Assembly: GCA_040905925.1 (NCBI GenBank)
Contig: JBBDQO010000011.1
Coordinates: 1 to 59,120 of the forward strand
Length of the DNA: 59,120 nt
Direction of reading: 5' to 3'
Origin: JALYNX01 sp040905925
GTDB taxonomy: Bacteria; Actinomycetota; Acidimicrobiia; Spongiisociales; ZC4RG35
Shown: piece after piece, positions 16,823 to 25,452 of the stretch
Layout of the letters: every line of letters starts with the position of its first letter
Position numbering within the stretch: the stretch's first letter is position 1
Position numbers and translations under genes: made by a program
Notes under the pieces: model-generated
The model's input: only the letters and a program-made list of their open reading frames with translations
Database searches by the model: none
Told to the model about the DNA's origin: nothing

Positions 16823-16857
16823 CATGTTCGGGCCCGGCTCAGCCGGGCCCGAACATG
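16823..16857. terminator. 35-nt near-perfect palindrome after the rhamnose-binding gene
   Basis: Arms CATGTTCGGGCCCGGCT (16823-16839) and their exact complement (16841-16857) flank a single base, 11 bp after the rhaS stop. There is no U-tract, so it may stabilise the transport mRNA or terminate weakly, separating transport from catabolic genes. Confidence 0.6.
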
Positions 16858-16894
16858 GGCACCTGGCTTGTGCCGGGCTGCCTCGAGCCGTGTA

Positions 16895-16925
16895 AGATTA
16901 TGCGAAATCTAACGTCCAATTGGAC
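16895..16925. promoter_or_regulatory. Operator-like palindromes upstream of the rhamnose catabolic operon
   Basis: AGATT-N6-AATCT (16895-16910) is followed after 3 bp by the perfect 12-bp palindrome GTCCAATTGGAC (16914-16925). Both sit 34 bp or more before ATG 16959. They are good candidates for the DeoR-type regulator encoded in the same operon. Confidence 0.4.
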
Positions 16926-16958
16926 ACCCGTGTGCCACTTGAAGAGGAGTCGCGCGCG

Positions 16959-19007
16959 ATGAGCGACATCAGACCGCCGGCGGTTGTCACGCAGCTGATC
17001 GAACGATCGAATCGGCTCGGGTCGGACCCTCGCAACACCAACTACGGCGGTGGCAACACATCCGCCAAAGGAACCGTTGAGGACCCGGCCTCAGGCCAAG
17101 AGGTGGAGGTGATGTGGGTCAAGGGCTCGGGTGGCGATCTGGGAACCCTCACGCGGAGTGGTCTTTCCGCCCTACGAGTCGACAAGGTGCGCGCCCTTGA
17201 GGAGGTGTACCTCGATGTCGAGCATGAAGACCGGATGCAGCAATTGCTCGACTACTGCGGGTTTGGGCCGCCCGGGGCCCCCCCGAGTATCGACACCTCG
17301 ATGCACGGCCTCCTCCAGGCGAGACATGTCGATCACCTTCACCCCGATTCGGTGATTGCGATCGCGGCCTCGGCGGACGGCGAGGAGTTGACCAAGAGAT
17401 GCTTTGGCGAAGAGGTGGCATGGGTGCCCTGGAAGCGGCCTGGCTTCGAGCTCGCCCTGACAGTCGAGAGACTCCGCGAAAAGCACCCCGACCTCATGGG
17501 AGTGATCCTCGGCGGTCACGGCCTGACCACCTGGGCGGACACCTCCGAGGCATGTGAGGCGCGCTCGATCGAACTGATCCGACGGGCTTCTGAGTTTCTC
17601 GAACGAGACGGCCGCCAGGACCCGCTCGGTTCGCTACGTTCCGGATTCGAGGCTCTCGGGCCAGATCAAAGACGTCAGGAGGCAGCAGCCCTCGCACCGG
17701 TCATCAGGGGATTGGCCGGCACCGACGCTCCGGTGGTTGGTCGATGGTTCCACGATGACCTGGTGCTCGATTTCATCGCCAGGGAAGCGGCGCCTCGCGT
17801 GGTCCCGCTGGGGACATCGTGCCCTGATCATTTCATACGCACCAAAGTGCGGCCCCTGCTGCTCGACTTGCCAGCTTCAGCATCCATCGAGGAGCGCATC
17901 GAGCGGCTGAAGGAACTGCACATTGAGTACCGGGAGGAGTACCGGGCCTACTACGAGCGCTACGCAGACGACCAGACCCCTCCGATGCGAGGCGCTGATC
18001 CGGCGATCTTCCTCATCCCCGGCATCGGGATGTTCAGTTTCGGGGCGGACAGTCAAACGGCTCGGATCGCCGGCGAGTTCTACGTCAACGCCATCAATGT
18101 GATCCGGGGTGCGGAAGCTGTTTCCACCTACAGCCCGGTTCCAGAATCCGAGAAGTTTCGCGTCGAGTATTGGATGCTCGAAGAGATGAAGCTGCGTCGC
18201 AGGCCCAAGCCAAAGCCATTGACCGGGAAAGTCACCTTGGTGACAGGCGCCGGGTCCGGCATCGGCCGTGCTATCGCCCAGAAACTCAGCGAAGCCGGGT
18301 CGGCTCTGGTGGTGGTGGACCTCAATCTGGACGCGGCCCAGGAGACGGCCGAGCTGATCGGCTCGGCCGACCTGGTGGTTGCATTCCAGGCAGATGTCAC
18401 CGACGAGGCTGCAGTCCGGGCCGCCGTCGAGGAAGCGGTTGTCAGGTATGGAGGTCTCGACATCCTTGTCAACAACGCCGGGCTCTCCCTTTCCAAGAGC
18501 TTGTTGGAGACCACCGAGGAGGATTGGGACCGACAGCACGACGTGATGGCCAAGGGCTCCTTCTTGGCTTCGAAGCATGCGGCAGCCGCGATGATCGCGC
18601 AGGGGAATGGGGGAGACATCGTCTACATCGTCAGTAAGAACGCAGTGGTCGCCGGTCCCAACAACCTGGCGTACGGGTCGGCCAAAGCGAGCCAGGCCCA
18701 CCAGGTGCGGCTCCTGGCAGCCGAGCTGGGCGAGCACGGAATTCGGGTCAACGGGATCAACCCCGACGGGGTCGTCCAGGGTTCGGGGATTTTCGCCGGA
18801 GGCTGGGGTGCGGATCGTGCCAAGGTCTACGGAGTACCCGAAGAGGAGCTCGGTCGCTACTACGCCGGCCGCACGTTGCTGAAGCAGGAAGTCCTCCCCG
18901 AGCATGTGGCCAATGCCGCCCTAGCTCTGGTTGGAGGGGCGCTGAGTCAGACCACCGGGTTGATCGTCCCGGTGGACAGCGGAGTGGTGTCGGCTTTCCT
19001 TCGGTAG
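16959..19007 (+). CDS. rhaD: Bifunctional rhamnulose-1-phosphate aldolase / L-lactaldehyde dehydrogenase
   Basis: The 682-aa fusion has at residues 1-425 a class II aldolase domain (NTNYGGGNTSAKG near residue 25; HVDHLHPDSVIAIAA with zinc His residues; GGHGLTTW). From about 425 a short-chain dehydrogenase follows, with TGAGSGIGRAIA (NAD loop), NNAGLSLSK and YGSAKAS (catalytic Tyr-x3-Lys). This matches the known RhaE/W-type enzymes that split rhamnulose-1-P to DHAP and L-lactaldehyde and oxidise the latter. ATG 16959 follows GAAGAGGAG. It is the first gene of the catabolic operon. Confidence 0.93.
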   Translation: MSDIRPPAVVTQLIERSNRLGSDPRNTNYGGGNTSAKGTVEDPASGQEVEVMWVKGSGGDLGTLTRSGLSALRVDKVRALEEVYLDVEHEDRMQQLLDYCGFGPPGAPPSIDTSMHGLLQARHVDHLHPDSVIAIAASADGEELTKRCFGEEVAWVPWKRPGFELALTVERLREKHPDLMGVILGGHGLTTWADTSEACEARSIELIRRASEFLERDGRQDPLGSLRSGFEALGPDQRRQEAAALAPVIRGLAGTDAPVVGRWFHDDLVLDFIAREAAPRVVPLGTSCPDHFIRTKVRPLLLDLPASASIEERIERLKELHIEYREEYRAYYERYADDQTPPMRGADPAIFLIPGIGMFSFGADSQTARIAGEFYVNAINVIRGAEAVSTYSPVPESEKFRVEYWMLEEMKLRRRPKPKPLTGKVTLVTGAGSGIGRAIAQKLSEAGSALVVVDLNLDAAQETAELIGSADLVVAFQADVTDEAAVRAAVEEAVVRYGGLDILVNNAGLSLSKSLLETTEEDWDRQHDVMAKGSFLASKHAAAAMIAQGNGGDIVYIVSKNAVVAGPNNLAYGSAKASQAHQVRLLAAELGEHGIRVNGINPDGVVQGSGIFAGGWGADRAKVYGVPEEELGRYYAGRTLLKQEVLPEHVANAALALVGGALSQTTGLIVPVDSGVVSAFLR

Positions 19008-19025
19008 CCCACGAGGAGGGATGAG

Positions 19026-20312
19026 ATGATCGATCGGGAACGCATCGCCGAGTTGAATCAGGGAGCTGGAGCTTCGTTGCAAGAGGACGTGGAACATCTC
19101 GCCGGCCAGATTGGTCGTCAGGCCGGCTCGAGTGCCGAGGACGTCATCCAGGTCCTGACCGAGTTCTCGGTTGCGGCTCCCTCATGGGCGGTAGGAACGG
19201 GTGGAACCCGGTTCGGAAGGTTCCCCATCGGTGGCGAGCCCCGCACCACAGAAGAGAAGATCGACGATGTCGCCACCCTCAACTCCCTCACCGGTAGCAA
19301 CAGGACGATCTCGCTTCACGTCCCATGGGACGACCCCGAGGATCCGGAAGGTCTCCGTGAGTACGCGGCATCCCGGTCGATCGGGTTCGACGCCATGAAC
19401 TCCAATACTTTCCAGGACAACCCCTCGACGACAGATGACGGCAAGCTGACCTATAAATTCGGGAGCCTGGCCAACGCTGAGCCGGCGGTTCGCCAGGCCG
19501 CAATCGAGCACAACCACTACGTCATCGACCTTGGAGTGCGGCTTGGCTCCCGGGCACTCACCGTCTGGCTCGCCGACGGGATCAATCACCCTGGCCAAGC
19601 CGATCACCGGACTCAGTTCGAGAGGGTCGCCGAGGGCCTGCGGGCGATACACGAACGTCTTCCTGACGGCTGGCAGATGTACACCGAGCACAAGCCTTAC
19701 GAACCGGCCTTCTACGCGACGGTCAATTACGACTGGGGCTCGTCATTGCTGCTGTCCCAAGCCGCTGGCCCCAAGGCATCCTGTCTGGTCGACCTGGGAC
19801 ATCATCTCCCCAACGCCAACATCGAGCAGATCGTGAGCCGTCTCGCGATGGTCGGTCGCCTAGGGGGGTTCCATTTCAACGACTCGAAATACGGGGATGA
19901 CGACCTGACCACCGGCTCGATCAAGCCCTTCCAGCTGTTTCTCATCTTCTGCGAGCTCATCCGGGCGGGCGAGGGCCGCCTTCCCGCCCTGGCGTACATG
20001 ATCGACCAAAGCCACAACATCAAGGACCCCCTGGAGGACCTCATCCAATCGACCGAAGCGGTGGCGATCGCCTACGCCCAGGCCCTAATCGTCGATCGCG
20101 ACCGACTTATGGAGGCGCAGACCAGCAACGATGCTGCCCTCGCCCAGGAGATACTCCAGGCTGCGTTCCGCACCGACGTGCGCCCGTTGATCGCCGAGGC
20201 TCGGCGACGCAATGGGGCTGCGATCGCCCCCCTCGATGCCTATCGAGGAGTCGGCTACCGCCGTTCCATGATCAAAGAACGAGGCCTGACTTCGGTCGCC
20301 ACCGGACTGTGA
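19026..20312 (+). CDS. rhaI: L-rhamnose isomerase (RhaI type)
   Basis: The 428-aa TIM-barrel sugar isomerase belongs to the RhaI/Pseudomonas-type L-rhamnose isomerase group rather than the E. coli RhaA group. Metal and substrate segments visible are MYTEHKPYEP (Glu), LVDLGHHLPNANIEQ (Asp, His) and GFHFNDSKYGDDDL (His, Asp). It converts L-rhamnose to L-rhamnulose. The SD GAGGAGGG precedes ATG 19026. It lies 18 bp after the aldolase gene and overlaps the kinase gene by 4 bp. Confidence 0.92.
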   Translation: MIDRERIAELNQGAGASLQEDVEHLAGQIGRQAGSSAEDVIQVLTEFSVAAPSWAVGTGGTRFGRFPIGGEPRTTEEKIDDVATLNSLTGSNRTISLHVPWDDPEDPEGLREYAASRSIGFDAMNSNTFQDNPSTTDDGKLTYKFGSLANAEPAVRQAAIEHNHYVIDLGVRLGSRALTVWLADGINHPGQADHRTQFERVAEGLRAIHERLPDGWQMYTEHKPYEPAFYATVNYDWGSSLLLSQAAGPKASCLVDLGHHLPNANIEQIVSRLAMVGRLGGFHFNDSKYGDDDLTTGSIKPFQLFLIFCELIRAGEGRLPALAYMIDQSHNIKDPLEDLIQSTEAVAIAYAQALIVDRDRLMEAQTSNDAALAQEILQAAFRTDVRPLIAEARRRNGAAIAPLDAYRGVGYRRSMIKERGLTSVATGL

Positions 20313-21649
20313 CCGATCCAGCCAGGGTGCTAGCCGTCGATCTCGGAGCGACCTCGATCCGGGTGGCGGCGGTCGATCTCGATGCACCTGAACCCGAAGT
20401 CGAGGTGCTTCATCGCTGGCAACACACACCCTTCACCGCGCCGGATGGGACCCTCCGCTGGGACTGGCCCCGGATGGTGGCCGAGGTGAAGAAAGGCCTC
20501 GAGCTTGGGCTGGCGACAGGCCCGGTGGCGTCGATCGGGATCGACGGATGGGGAGTCGACTACGGGCTCATCGACGCCGACGGTGAGCTGGTGGACCTCC
20601 CCTACTCGTATCGGGATCGCCGAACCGAAGAGTGGCAGACCACGGCGGACGCCGTAGGCGTCGACTACCTCTACGACGTCACCGGGGTTCAGCTCATGGG
20701 GATCAACACCATCTTCCAGCTAGCCATCCACGACCGAAACGAGCTGGCTGAAGCGACCCGGATTCTGCTGTTGCCCGACCTGCTGGTTCGCCAGCTCGGC
20801 GGCGCAGAGGGGGCCGAACGATCCAACGCCTCCACCACCGGGCTGATGGACGCCCGGACCGGGGAGTGGGCCTACAAATTGATCGACGCACTCTCGCTCG
20901 ATCGATCCCTATTTCCCGACGTGGTCTCCGCCGGGCGGGCTGCCGGGCAATGGCGGGGTGTGCCTATTCATCTCGTCGGTAGTCACGACACCGCGTCGGC
21001 GTTCATCGGGATGCCCGGAGGCTCCGAGCCGGGAACGGTTTTCGTGTCCACTGGCACCTGGGTCATCGTCGGCTTGGAGAGGCCCTCAGTCGACACCTCG
21101 GACGGAGCGCGCGTGGCCAACTTCTCCAACGAGGCTGGTGCTTTGGGAGGCGTCCGTTTTCTCAAGAACGTGGTGGGCTTCTGGATCCTCGACCAGTGCC
21201 GATCCGGTTGGGGCGATCCACCGATCGATCTCCTTCTCGAAGAAGCGACGTCGGTCACCACATCGGTCCCTGTATTCGATGCCGGCGACGACCGGTTCGT
21301 GACCACACCCGATATGGAACAGGAGGTTCGGGACGCTGTCGATCTCGCTCCGAGTGCGCCTCGGAGTGTGATCGTCCGGATCGTGCTCGAGTCGATAGTC
21401 GATGGCATCGCCCGGGTGATCGACCAGCTTTCAGACATCACCAGCACCTCGATGAAACAGGTGGCCGTGGTGGGCGGCGGTGCCAGGGTGCCGCTTCTCC
21501 ACGAGCTTCTCGCCACTCGTACCGGGCTGTCTGTCGTAAGGGGCTCGCCAGAGGCGACCGCGCTGGGTAACGCGATCGTTCAGGGCATCGCTCTGAGGCG
21601 TTTCGACGACCTGGTCGATGCCCGCGTCTGGTTGGATGGCCCACGATGA
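20309..21649 (+). CDS. rhaB: Rhamnulokinase
   Basis: The 446-aa FGGY-family kinase has phosphate-1 motif LAVDLGATSIRVAAVD, GIDGWGVDYGLID (substrate region with catalytic Asp), VGSHDTASAF, STGTWVIVG and the adenosine motif VVGGGARVPLL. It phosphorylates L-rhamnulose to rhamnulose-1-P. The GTG start overlaps the isomerase stop (GTGA) and its own stop overlaps the DeoR start, so translation is tightly coupled. Confidence 0.92.
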   Translation: MTDPARVLAVDLGATSIRVAAVDLDAPEPEVEVLHRWQHTPFTAPDGTLRWDWPRMVAEVKKGLELGLATGPVASIGIDGWGVDYGLIDADGELVDLPYSYRDRRTEEWQTTADAVGVDYLYDVTGVQLMGINTIFQLAIHDRNELAEATRILLLPDLLVRQLGGAEGAERSNASTTGLMDARTGEWAYKLIDALSLDRSLFPDVVSAGRAAGQWRGVPIHLVGSHDTASAFIGMPGGSEPGTVFVSTGTWVIVGLERPSVDTSDGARVANFSNEAGALGGVRFLKNVVGFWILDQCRSGWGDPPIDLLLEEATSVTTSVPVFDAGDDRFVTTPDMEQEVRDAVDLAPSAPRSVIVRIVLESIVDGIARVIDQLSDITSTSMKQVAVVGGGARVPLLHELLATRTGLSVVRGSPEATALGNAIVQGIALRRFDDLVDARVWLDGPR

Positions 21650-22404
21650 GCCAACGAAGTTACAACAGCCCCGAGGAACGACTCGGCGAAGTCCGGAGTC
21701 TGATCGCAGCTCGGGGAGCGGTCCGCATCGACGAGCTGGCTGCGGACTTCGGAGTGAGCGAGATGACGATCCGCCGTGACCTCGACGAGCTGGAAACCCT
21801 GGGAGTCGCACGCAGGGTTCGAGGTGGGGCCATCGCTCTCGGTCCCGAGCCGTTTGCCGAGCGTCACCGACACAATGCCCGGGCCAAGGCGAGGATCGCC
21901 GAGAAGCTCCTCCCTCTGATCCCCGCCAGCGGGACAGTCGCATTCGATGCGTCCACCACCATCTTCCGGCTGGCCGCGTCTCTGGAGCTGGCCCGCGACC
22001 TGCTGGTCGTCACGAATGGGTTGGATGCCTTCCAGGCGATGAGCGGCAAACCAGGGATAACGGCATCCCTCACCGGGGGAAGCCAGGAGCCGCGAACCGG
22101 GAGCCTGGTCGGTCCGATGGCGGTTCGGACCGCCCAGGAGCTTCTCTACGACCTATTCGTGTGTTCGGCGGCAGCCCTCGACCACGAGGTCGGCTCCTCG
22201 GAGGCGACACTCGCCGAGTCAGAGGTGAAGCGTGCTTTCAGCCAGACCAGTCGACGGATCGTCCTCGCCGTGGACCACACCAAACTTGGCACTCGAGCCC
22301 AAGCTCGAATGTTCGACCTCGAGAAACTGGACCTGCTCGTCACCGACCTCGACCCCGAGGACGGTCGCCTTGATCAGTACAGGGCACACGTGCAACTCGC
22401 ATGA
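21646..22404 (+). CDS. DeoR-family transcriptional regulator of rhamnose genes
   Basis: The 252-aa protein has an N-terminal winged helix (RIDELAADFGVSEMTIRRDLDELE, residues about 28-51) and a DeoR-type sugar-phosphate sensor (GTVAFDASTTIFRLA; LTGGSQEPRTGSLVGPMA; AVDHTKLG near the end). Such proteins usually repress and are released by a pathway phosphate, here plausibly rhamnulose-1-P. The ATG overlaps the kinase stop. The operator-like palindromes at 16895-16925 and around 11861-11915 are candidate targets. Confidence 0.9.
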   Translation: MSQRSYNSPEERLGEVRSLIAARGAVRIDELAADFGVSEMTIRRDLDELETLGVARRVRGGAIALGPEPFAERHRHNARAKARIAEKLLPLIPASGTVAFDASTTIFRLAASLELARDLLVVTNGLDAFQAMSGKPGITASLTGGSQEPRTGSLVGPMAVRTAQELLYDLFVCSAAALDHEVGSSEATLAESEVKRAFSQTSRRIVLAVDHTKLGTRAQARMFDLEKLDLLVTDLDPEDGRLDQYRAHVQLA

Positions 22405-22417
22405 AAGGTGGCATGAG

Positions 22418-22738
22418 CTGAATCGCATCGGTTTCATCCTCAAGGTCAGAGAAGACCTGATCGAGGAGTACACGAGGCGCCATCGCGATGTCTGGCCGGA
22501 GATGCTCGAAGCGCTTGGTCGCTCGGGATGGCACAACTACTCCTTGTTCATGCGCTCGGACGGCACGCTATTCGGCTACTTCGAGACCTCGAGATCGTTC
22601 GCCGATGCCCTGGAAGCGATGTCCGGCGAAGAGGTCAATATGCGCTGGCAGGCCGAGATGGCCCCCTTCTTCGAGGGCACCGGCGGACCCGCCGACGAGA
22701 TGATGGAAGAGCTAGTCGAGGTGTTCCACCTCGACTGA
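22418..22738 (+). CDS. rhaM: L-rhamnose mutarotase, apparent CTG start
   Basis: The protein is about 106 aa. NRIGFILKVREDLIEEYTRRH matches the family N-terminus, then HRDVWPEMLEALGRSGWHNYSLFMR and MRWQAEMAPFFEG. The enzyme interconverts L-rhamnose anomers, helping the isomerase. No ATG/GTG/TTG exists in frame near the family start; CTG 22418 gives (M)NRIGF with AGGTGG six bases upstream. ATG 22413 is out of frame and stops at once. Either CTG is the start or one base is missing after ATGAG. It follows the DeoR gene by 13 bp. Confidence 0.85.
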   Translation: MNRIGFILKVREDLIEEYTRRHRDVWPEMLEALGRSGWHNYSLFMRSDGTLFGYFETSRSFADALEAMSGEEVNMRWQAEMAPFFEGTGGPADEMMEELVEVFHLD

Positions 22739-22759
22739 GACCGGGGGGGGTGTTCCACC

Positions 22760-22811
22760 CCGTAATAGGGGTCGTCAGGGGTCACATACGGCCCTCTCGC
22801 TCCCAATCACG
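22760..22811. repeat. REP-like dispersed palindromic element, copy 1
   Basis: This 52-bp segment reads CGTAATAGGGG...AGGGGTCACATACGGCCCTCTCG...TCCCAATCACG. It is the same as the element at 39823-39875, with substitutions. Its outer arms pair at about 8 of 11 positions. AGGGGTCAC (22777-22785) also pairs with GTGACCCCT at 22829-22837. It lies in the gap after the rhamnose operon. Confidence 0.6.
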
Positions 22812-22844
22812 AGGCGGATACGCCATTCGTGACCCCTCGGGGGA

Positions 22845-22889
22845 TTGACGACTGTCACGGTACGCCCATATAGTGAACCGAATGGTTCA
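22845..22889 (+). promoter_or_regulatory. Promoter and overlapping operator of arsR-type gene
   Basis: A -35 TTGACG (22845-22850), 18-bp spacer and -10 TATAGT (22869-22874) predict a transcript start at about 22881-22882, exactly at the ATG 22882, so the mRNA is probably leaderless. The perfect inverted repeat TGAACC-GAAT-GGTTCA (22874-22889) covers the start point and would let the ArsR-type product repress itself. Confidence 0.65.
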
Positions 22890-23217
22890 GTATCAGGTCC
22901 TCGATCGAACCTTTTCGGCGCTGGCCGATCCCACGAGGCGGGAGATCCTCGACCGTTTGGGACGTGGGCCAGCATCCATAAGCGAGTTGGCGAAGCCCTC
23001 CGGCATGTCGCTGACCGGGCTCAAGAAGCATGTCCAGATCCTCGAGGAGGCGAATCTCGTCACCACCGAGAAGATCGGGCGGACTCGCGAGTGCCGTCTG
23101 GGCCCCGAGCAACTGGAGGACGCAGTGAGTTGGATCGAGATGTACCGGCGCCATTGGGAGCGCCGGCTCGACGGAATCGAGGCCTATCTCGAAAGCAAGA
23201 AGGGAGTACGAAAGTGA
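22882..23217 (+). CDS. ArsR-family winged-helix repressor
   Basis: The 111-aa protein has the ArsR/HTH_20 fold: FSALADPTRREILDRLGRGPASISELAKPSGMSLTGLKKHVQILEEANLV (residues about 8-57), with recognition helix TGLKKHVQ. There is no metal-binding CxC, so it is not a classical metal sensor. Family members paired with SRPBCC proteins are common in Actinobacteria and are self-repressed. ATG 22882 coincides with the predicted transcript start; GTG 22873 lies within the promoter. Its stop overlaps the GTG of the next gene. Confidence 0.88.
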   Translation: MVQYQVLDRTFSALADPTRREILDRLGRGPASISELAKPSGMSLTGLKKHVQILEEANLVTTEKIGRTRECRLGPEQLEDAVSWIEMYRRHWERRLDGIEAYLESKKGVRK

Positions 23218-23690
23218 CCTACGAGCTCAAAGTGGAGCGCTTGATCGCGGCGACACCCGAAGAGGTGTTCGAGGCGTACACCGACCCCGAGGCGCAGAAG
23301 ATCTGGTTCCAACTGTTGGGCGAGCCGATGATCGTGGAGAACGAGGTCGACCTGCGGGTCGGGGGAAAGTGGGTGAGCGCTTGGGGAACGTCTCCTGACG
23401 AGATGTTTCGTGAGACCAATGTGTTCGAGGTCATCGATCGACCCCACCGTCTCGTCTCGACGTCCACAGGAAGCTCGCCTGAGGGGCAAACCCTGGAGAC
23501 CCACGTCGAGGTCACGTTCCAAGCGCAGGACGGCAAGACCCTGATGACTGTGTACCAGACCGGCTTCCCCGACGAGGAGATGAGAGACTTCTTCGCCAGC
23601 CTGGCCTGGATCGGCGCCTTCGACCGACTCGAGGCCTACTTTCGGCTCGAGGCGTACTTCGAAACTCGACCTCCTTTTGGCGTCAGCTAG
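23214..23690 (+). CDS. SRPBCC/AHSA1 domain protein
   Basis: The 158-aa protein has an AHSA1-type START-like fold: ERLIAATPEEVFEAYTDPEAQKIWF, GGKWVSAWG, FEVIDRPHRLVSTS, and EEMRDFFASLAWIGAFDRLEAYF. The fold binds hydrophobic ligands; its function here is unknown. GTG 23214 overlaps the ArsR stop and follows GAAGGGAG. A short in-frame duplication RLEAYF-RLEAYF occurs near the C-terminus. Its 3' end overlaps leuA (convergent) by 8 bp. Confidence 0.85.
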   Translation: MTYELKVERLIAATPEEVFEAYTDPEAQKIWFQLLGEPMIVENEVDLRVGGKWVSAWGTSPDEMFRETNVFEVIDRPHRLVSTSTGSSPEGQTLETHVEVTFQAQDGKTLMTVYQTGFPDEEMRDFFASLAWIGAFDRLEAYFRLEAYFETRPPFGVS

Positions 23691-25377
23691 CGCGGTTGAT
23701 GCCGGAGACGATTGCTTGCAGGGAGGCGGTCGTGATGTCGGAGTGAATGCCCACCCCCCACAGGGTGCGGTCACCCACCTCCATCTCGACGTAGCTGACT
23801 GCCTGGGCATCGGTTCCGGCCCCGATCGAATGTTCGTGGTAGTCGAGAACCCGGCAACCCACGCCGAGGTCTCTCTTGAAGGCGTTCACGAACGCCTCGA
23901 TCGATCCACCGCCGTCGCTCTGGATGACATGTTCTTCGCCGTTGTGCCGCACCGTGGCTGTGATGCTGGTGCGGTTCTCGATGTCGGCGTCCCGTGAGAT
24001 CTCGAAGCCGAGAAGCTCGAAGGGCTTGAGGATCGCCAGATAGTGACGGCGGAACTCGGTCCAGATCTCGGCCGCCGTGATCTCCTGGCCGGTGGTGTCG
24101 GTGATGCCTTGGATGACCCGCGTGAACTCGATCTGAAGCCGTCGGGGGAGTTCGAGCTCCTGTTCGGTCTTGAGGAGATAGGCCACCCCACCCTTGCCCG
24201 ATTGTGAGTTGACCCTGATCACGTCCTCGTAGGTCCGGCCCACGTCGCGGGGGTCGATCGGCAGATAAGGCATCTCCCAGAGGGTCTGGCCGGTCCGCTC
24301 CATGGCCTCGAAGCCTTTCTTGATCGCGTCCTGATGCGATCCGGAAAAGGCCGTGTACACCAGGTCTCCGACATAGGGGTGACGGGGATGCACCGGCAAC
24401 TGGTTGCAGTGCTCGGCAATCCTCCGATACTCGTTGATGTTGGTGAGGTTGAGCTCGGGATCCACACCCTGGCTGAACAGGTTCAGGGCGAGGGTCACCA
24501 GGTCGACGTTCCCGGTGCGCTCGCCATTGCCGAAGAGGGTGCCCTCCACTCGTTGAGCGCCGGCCATCAAGCCGAACTCGGCGGCTGCCACCGCAGTGCC
24601 ACGATCATTATGAGGATGCAGCGACAGGACGACTGCAGGCCTGTCCTCTATCTCACGATGAAACCACTCGATCATGTCGCCATAGATGTTGGGGGTGCTC
24701 ATCTCCACCGTCGCCGGCAGATTGAGGATGATCGGGCGATCCGCAGTTGGCTCGATCACGTCCATCACCGCCCCGCAGACTTCTTTGGCGAATGGCAGTT
24801 CGGTCCCGGTGAAGCTCTCGGGCGAATACTCGTAACGGATCTCGGACCCTGGCAGATACCGCTCCTGGGCCCGGCAGTGCTCCGCCCCTTTCACCGCGAT
24901 GTCGACGATGCCGTCCTCATCGGTGCCAAAGACCACCCGGCGCTGCAACATGGAGGTGGAGTTGTAGAGGTGGACGATCGCTTTGGGCACTCCAACGAGG
25001 CTCTGGTAGGTCCGTTCGATCAACTCTGGCCTCGCCTGGGTCAAGACTTGGATCGTCACGTGATCCGGAATCACCTTGTCCTGGATGATCTGGCGGATGA
25101 AGTCGAAGTCGGGCTGGGAAGCGGCGGGGAATCCAACCTCGATCTCGGGGAATCCGATGTCGACCAGGCACTCGAACATGAGACGTTTCCGATCCGGGTC
25201 CATGGGCTCGATGAGCGCCTGGTTGCCATCCCGGAGATCCACGCTGCACCACAGCGGGGCGCGATCCAGCCTGTGGTCGGGCCAGGTGCGATCGACGAGG
25301 CCGATCTCCGGATACGACCGGTACTTCCCGATCGGCATCACGCCCGGTTTGGCGTTCTTCGGCTTCACCTCGGCCAT
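23683..25377 (-). CDS. leuA: 2-isopropylmalate synthase
   Basis: The 564-aa LeuA is of the long actinobacterial type. CSVDLRDGNQALIEPMDPDRK is the HMGL-like entry motif. LSLHPHNDRGTAVAAAEFGLMAGAQRVEGTLFGNGERTGN carries the metal His and signature 2. A C-terminal regulatory domain (from about residue 430) is present for leucine feedback inhibition. It condenses acetyl-CoA with 2-oxoisovalerate in leucine synthesis. The SD GAGGAG precedes ATG 25377. A short gap of 75 bp separates it from the upstream aldo-keto reductase gene on the same strand. Confidence 0.95.
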   Translation of the reverse strand: MAEVKPKNAKPGVMPIGKYRSYPEIGLVDRTWPDHRLDRAPLWCSVDLRDGNQALIEPMDPDRKRLMFECLVDIGFPEIEVGFPAASQPDFDFIRQIIQDKVIPDHVTIQVLTQARPELIERTYQSLVGVPKAIVHLYNSTSMLQRRVVFGTDEDGIVDIAVKGAEHCRAQERYLPGSEIRYEYSPESFTGTELPFAKEVCGAVMDVIEPTADRPIILNLPATVEMSTPNIYGDMIEWFHREIEDRPAVVLSLHPHNDRGTAVAAAEFGLMAGAQRVEGTLFGNGERTGNVDLVTLALNLFSQGVDPELNLTNINEYRRIAEHCNQLPVHPRHPYVGDLVYTAFSGSHQDAIKKGFEAMERTGQTLWEMPYLPIDPRDVGRTYEDVIRVNSQSGKGGVAYLLKTEQELELPRRLQIEFTRVIQGITDTTGQEITAAEIWTEFRRHYLAILKPFELLGFEISRDADIENRTSITATVRHNGEEHVIQSDGGGSIEAFVNAFKRDLGVGCRVLDYHEHSIGAGTDAQAVSYVEMEVGDRTLWGVGIHSDITTASLQAIVSGINRAS

Positions 25378-25452
25378 CTGAAGACTCCTCGAGTACGCGA
25401 TGTGGTCCGCGACTGCTGTAAATGGTAAACGCCGGGCGAACCCAGGTGTTCA

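Noticed and set aside
24334..25428. 364-codon plus-strand frame opposite leuA
   Set aside because: LeuA on the minus strand explains the region fully.
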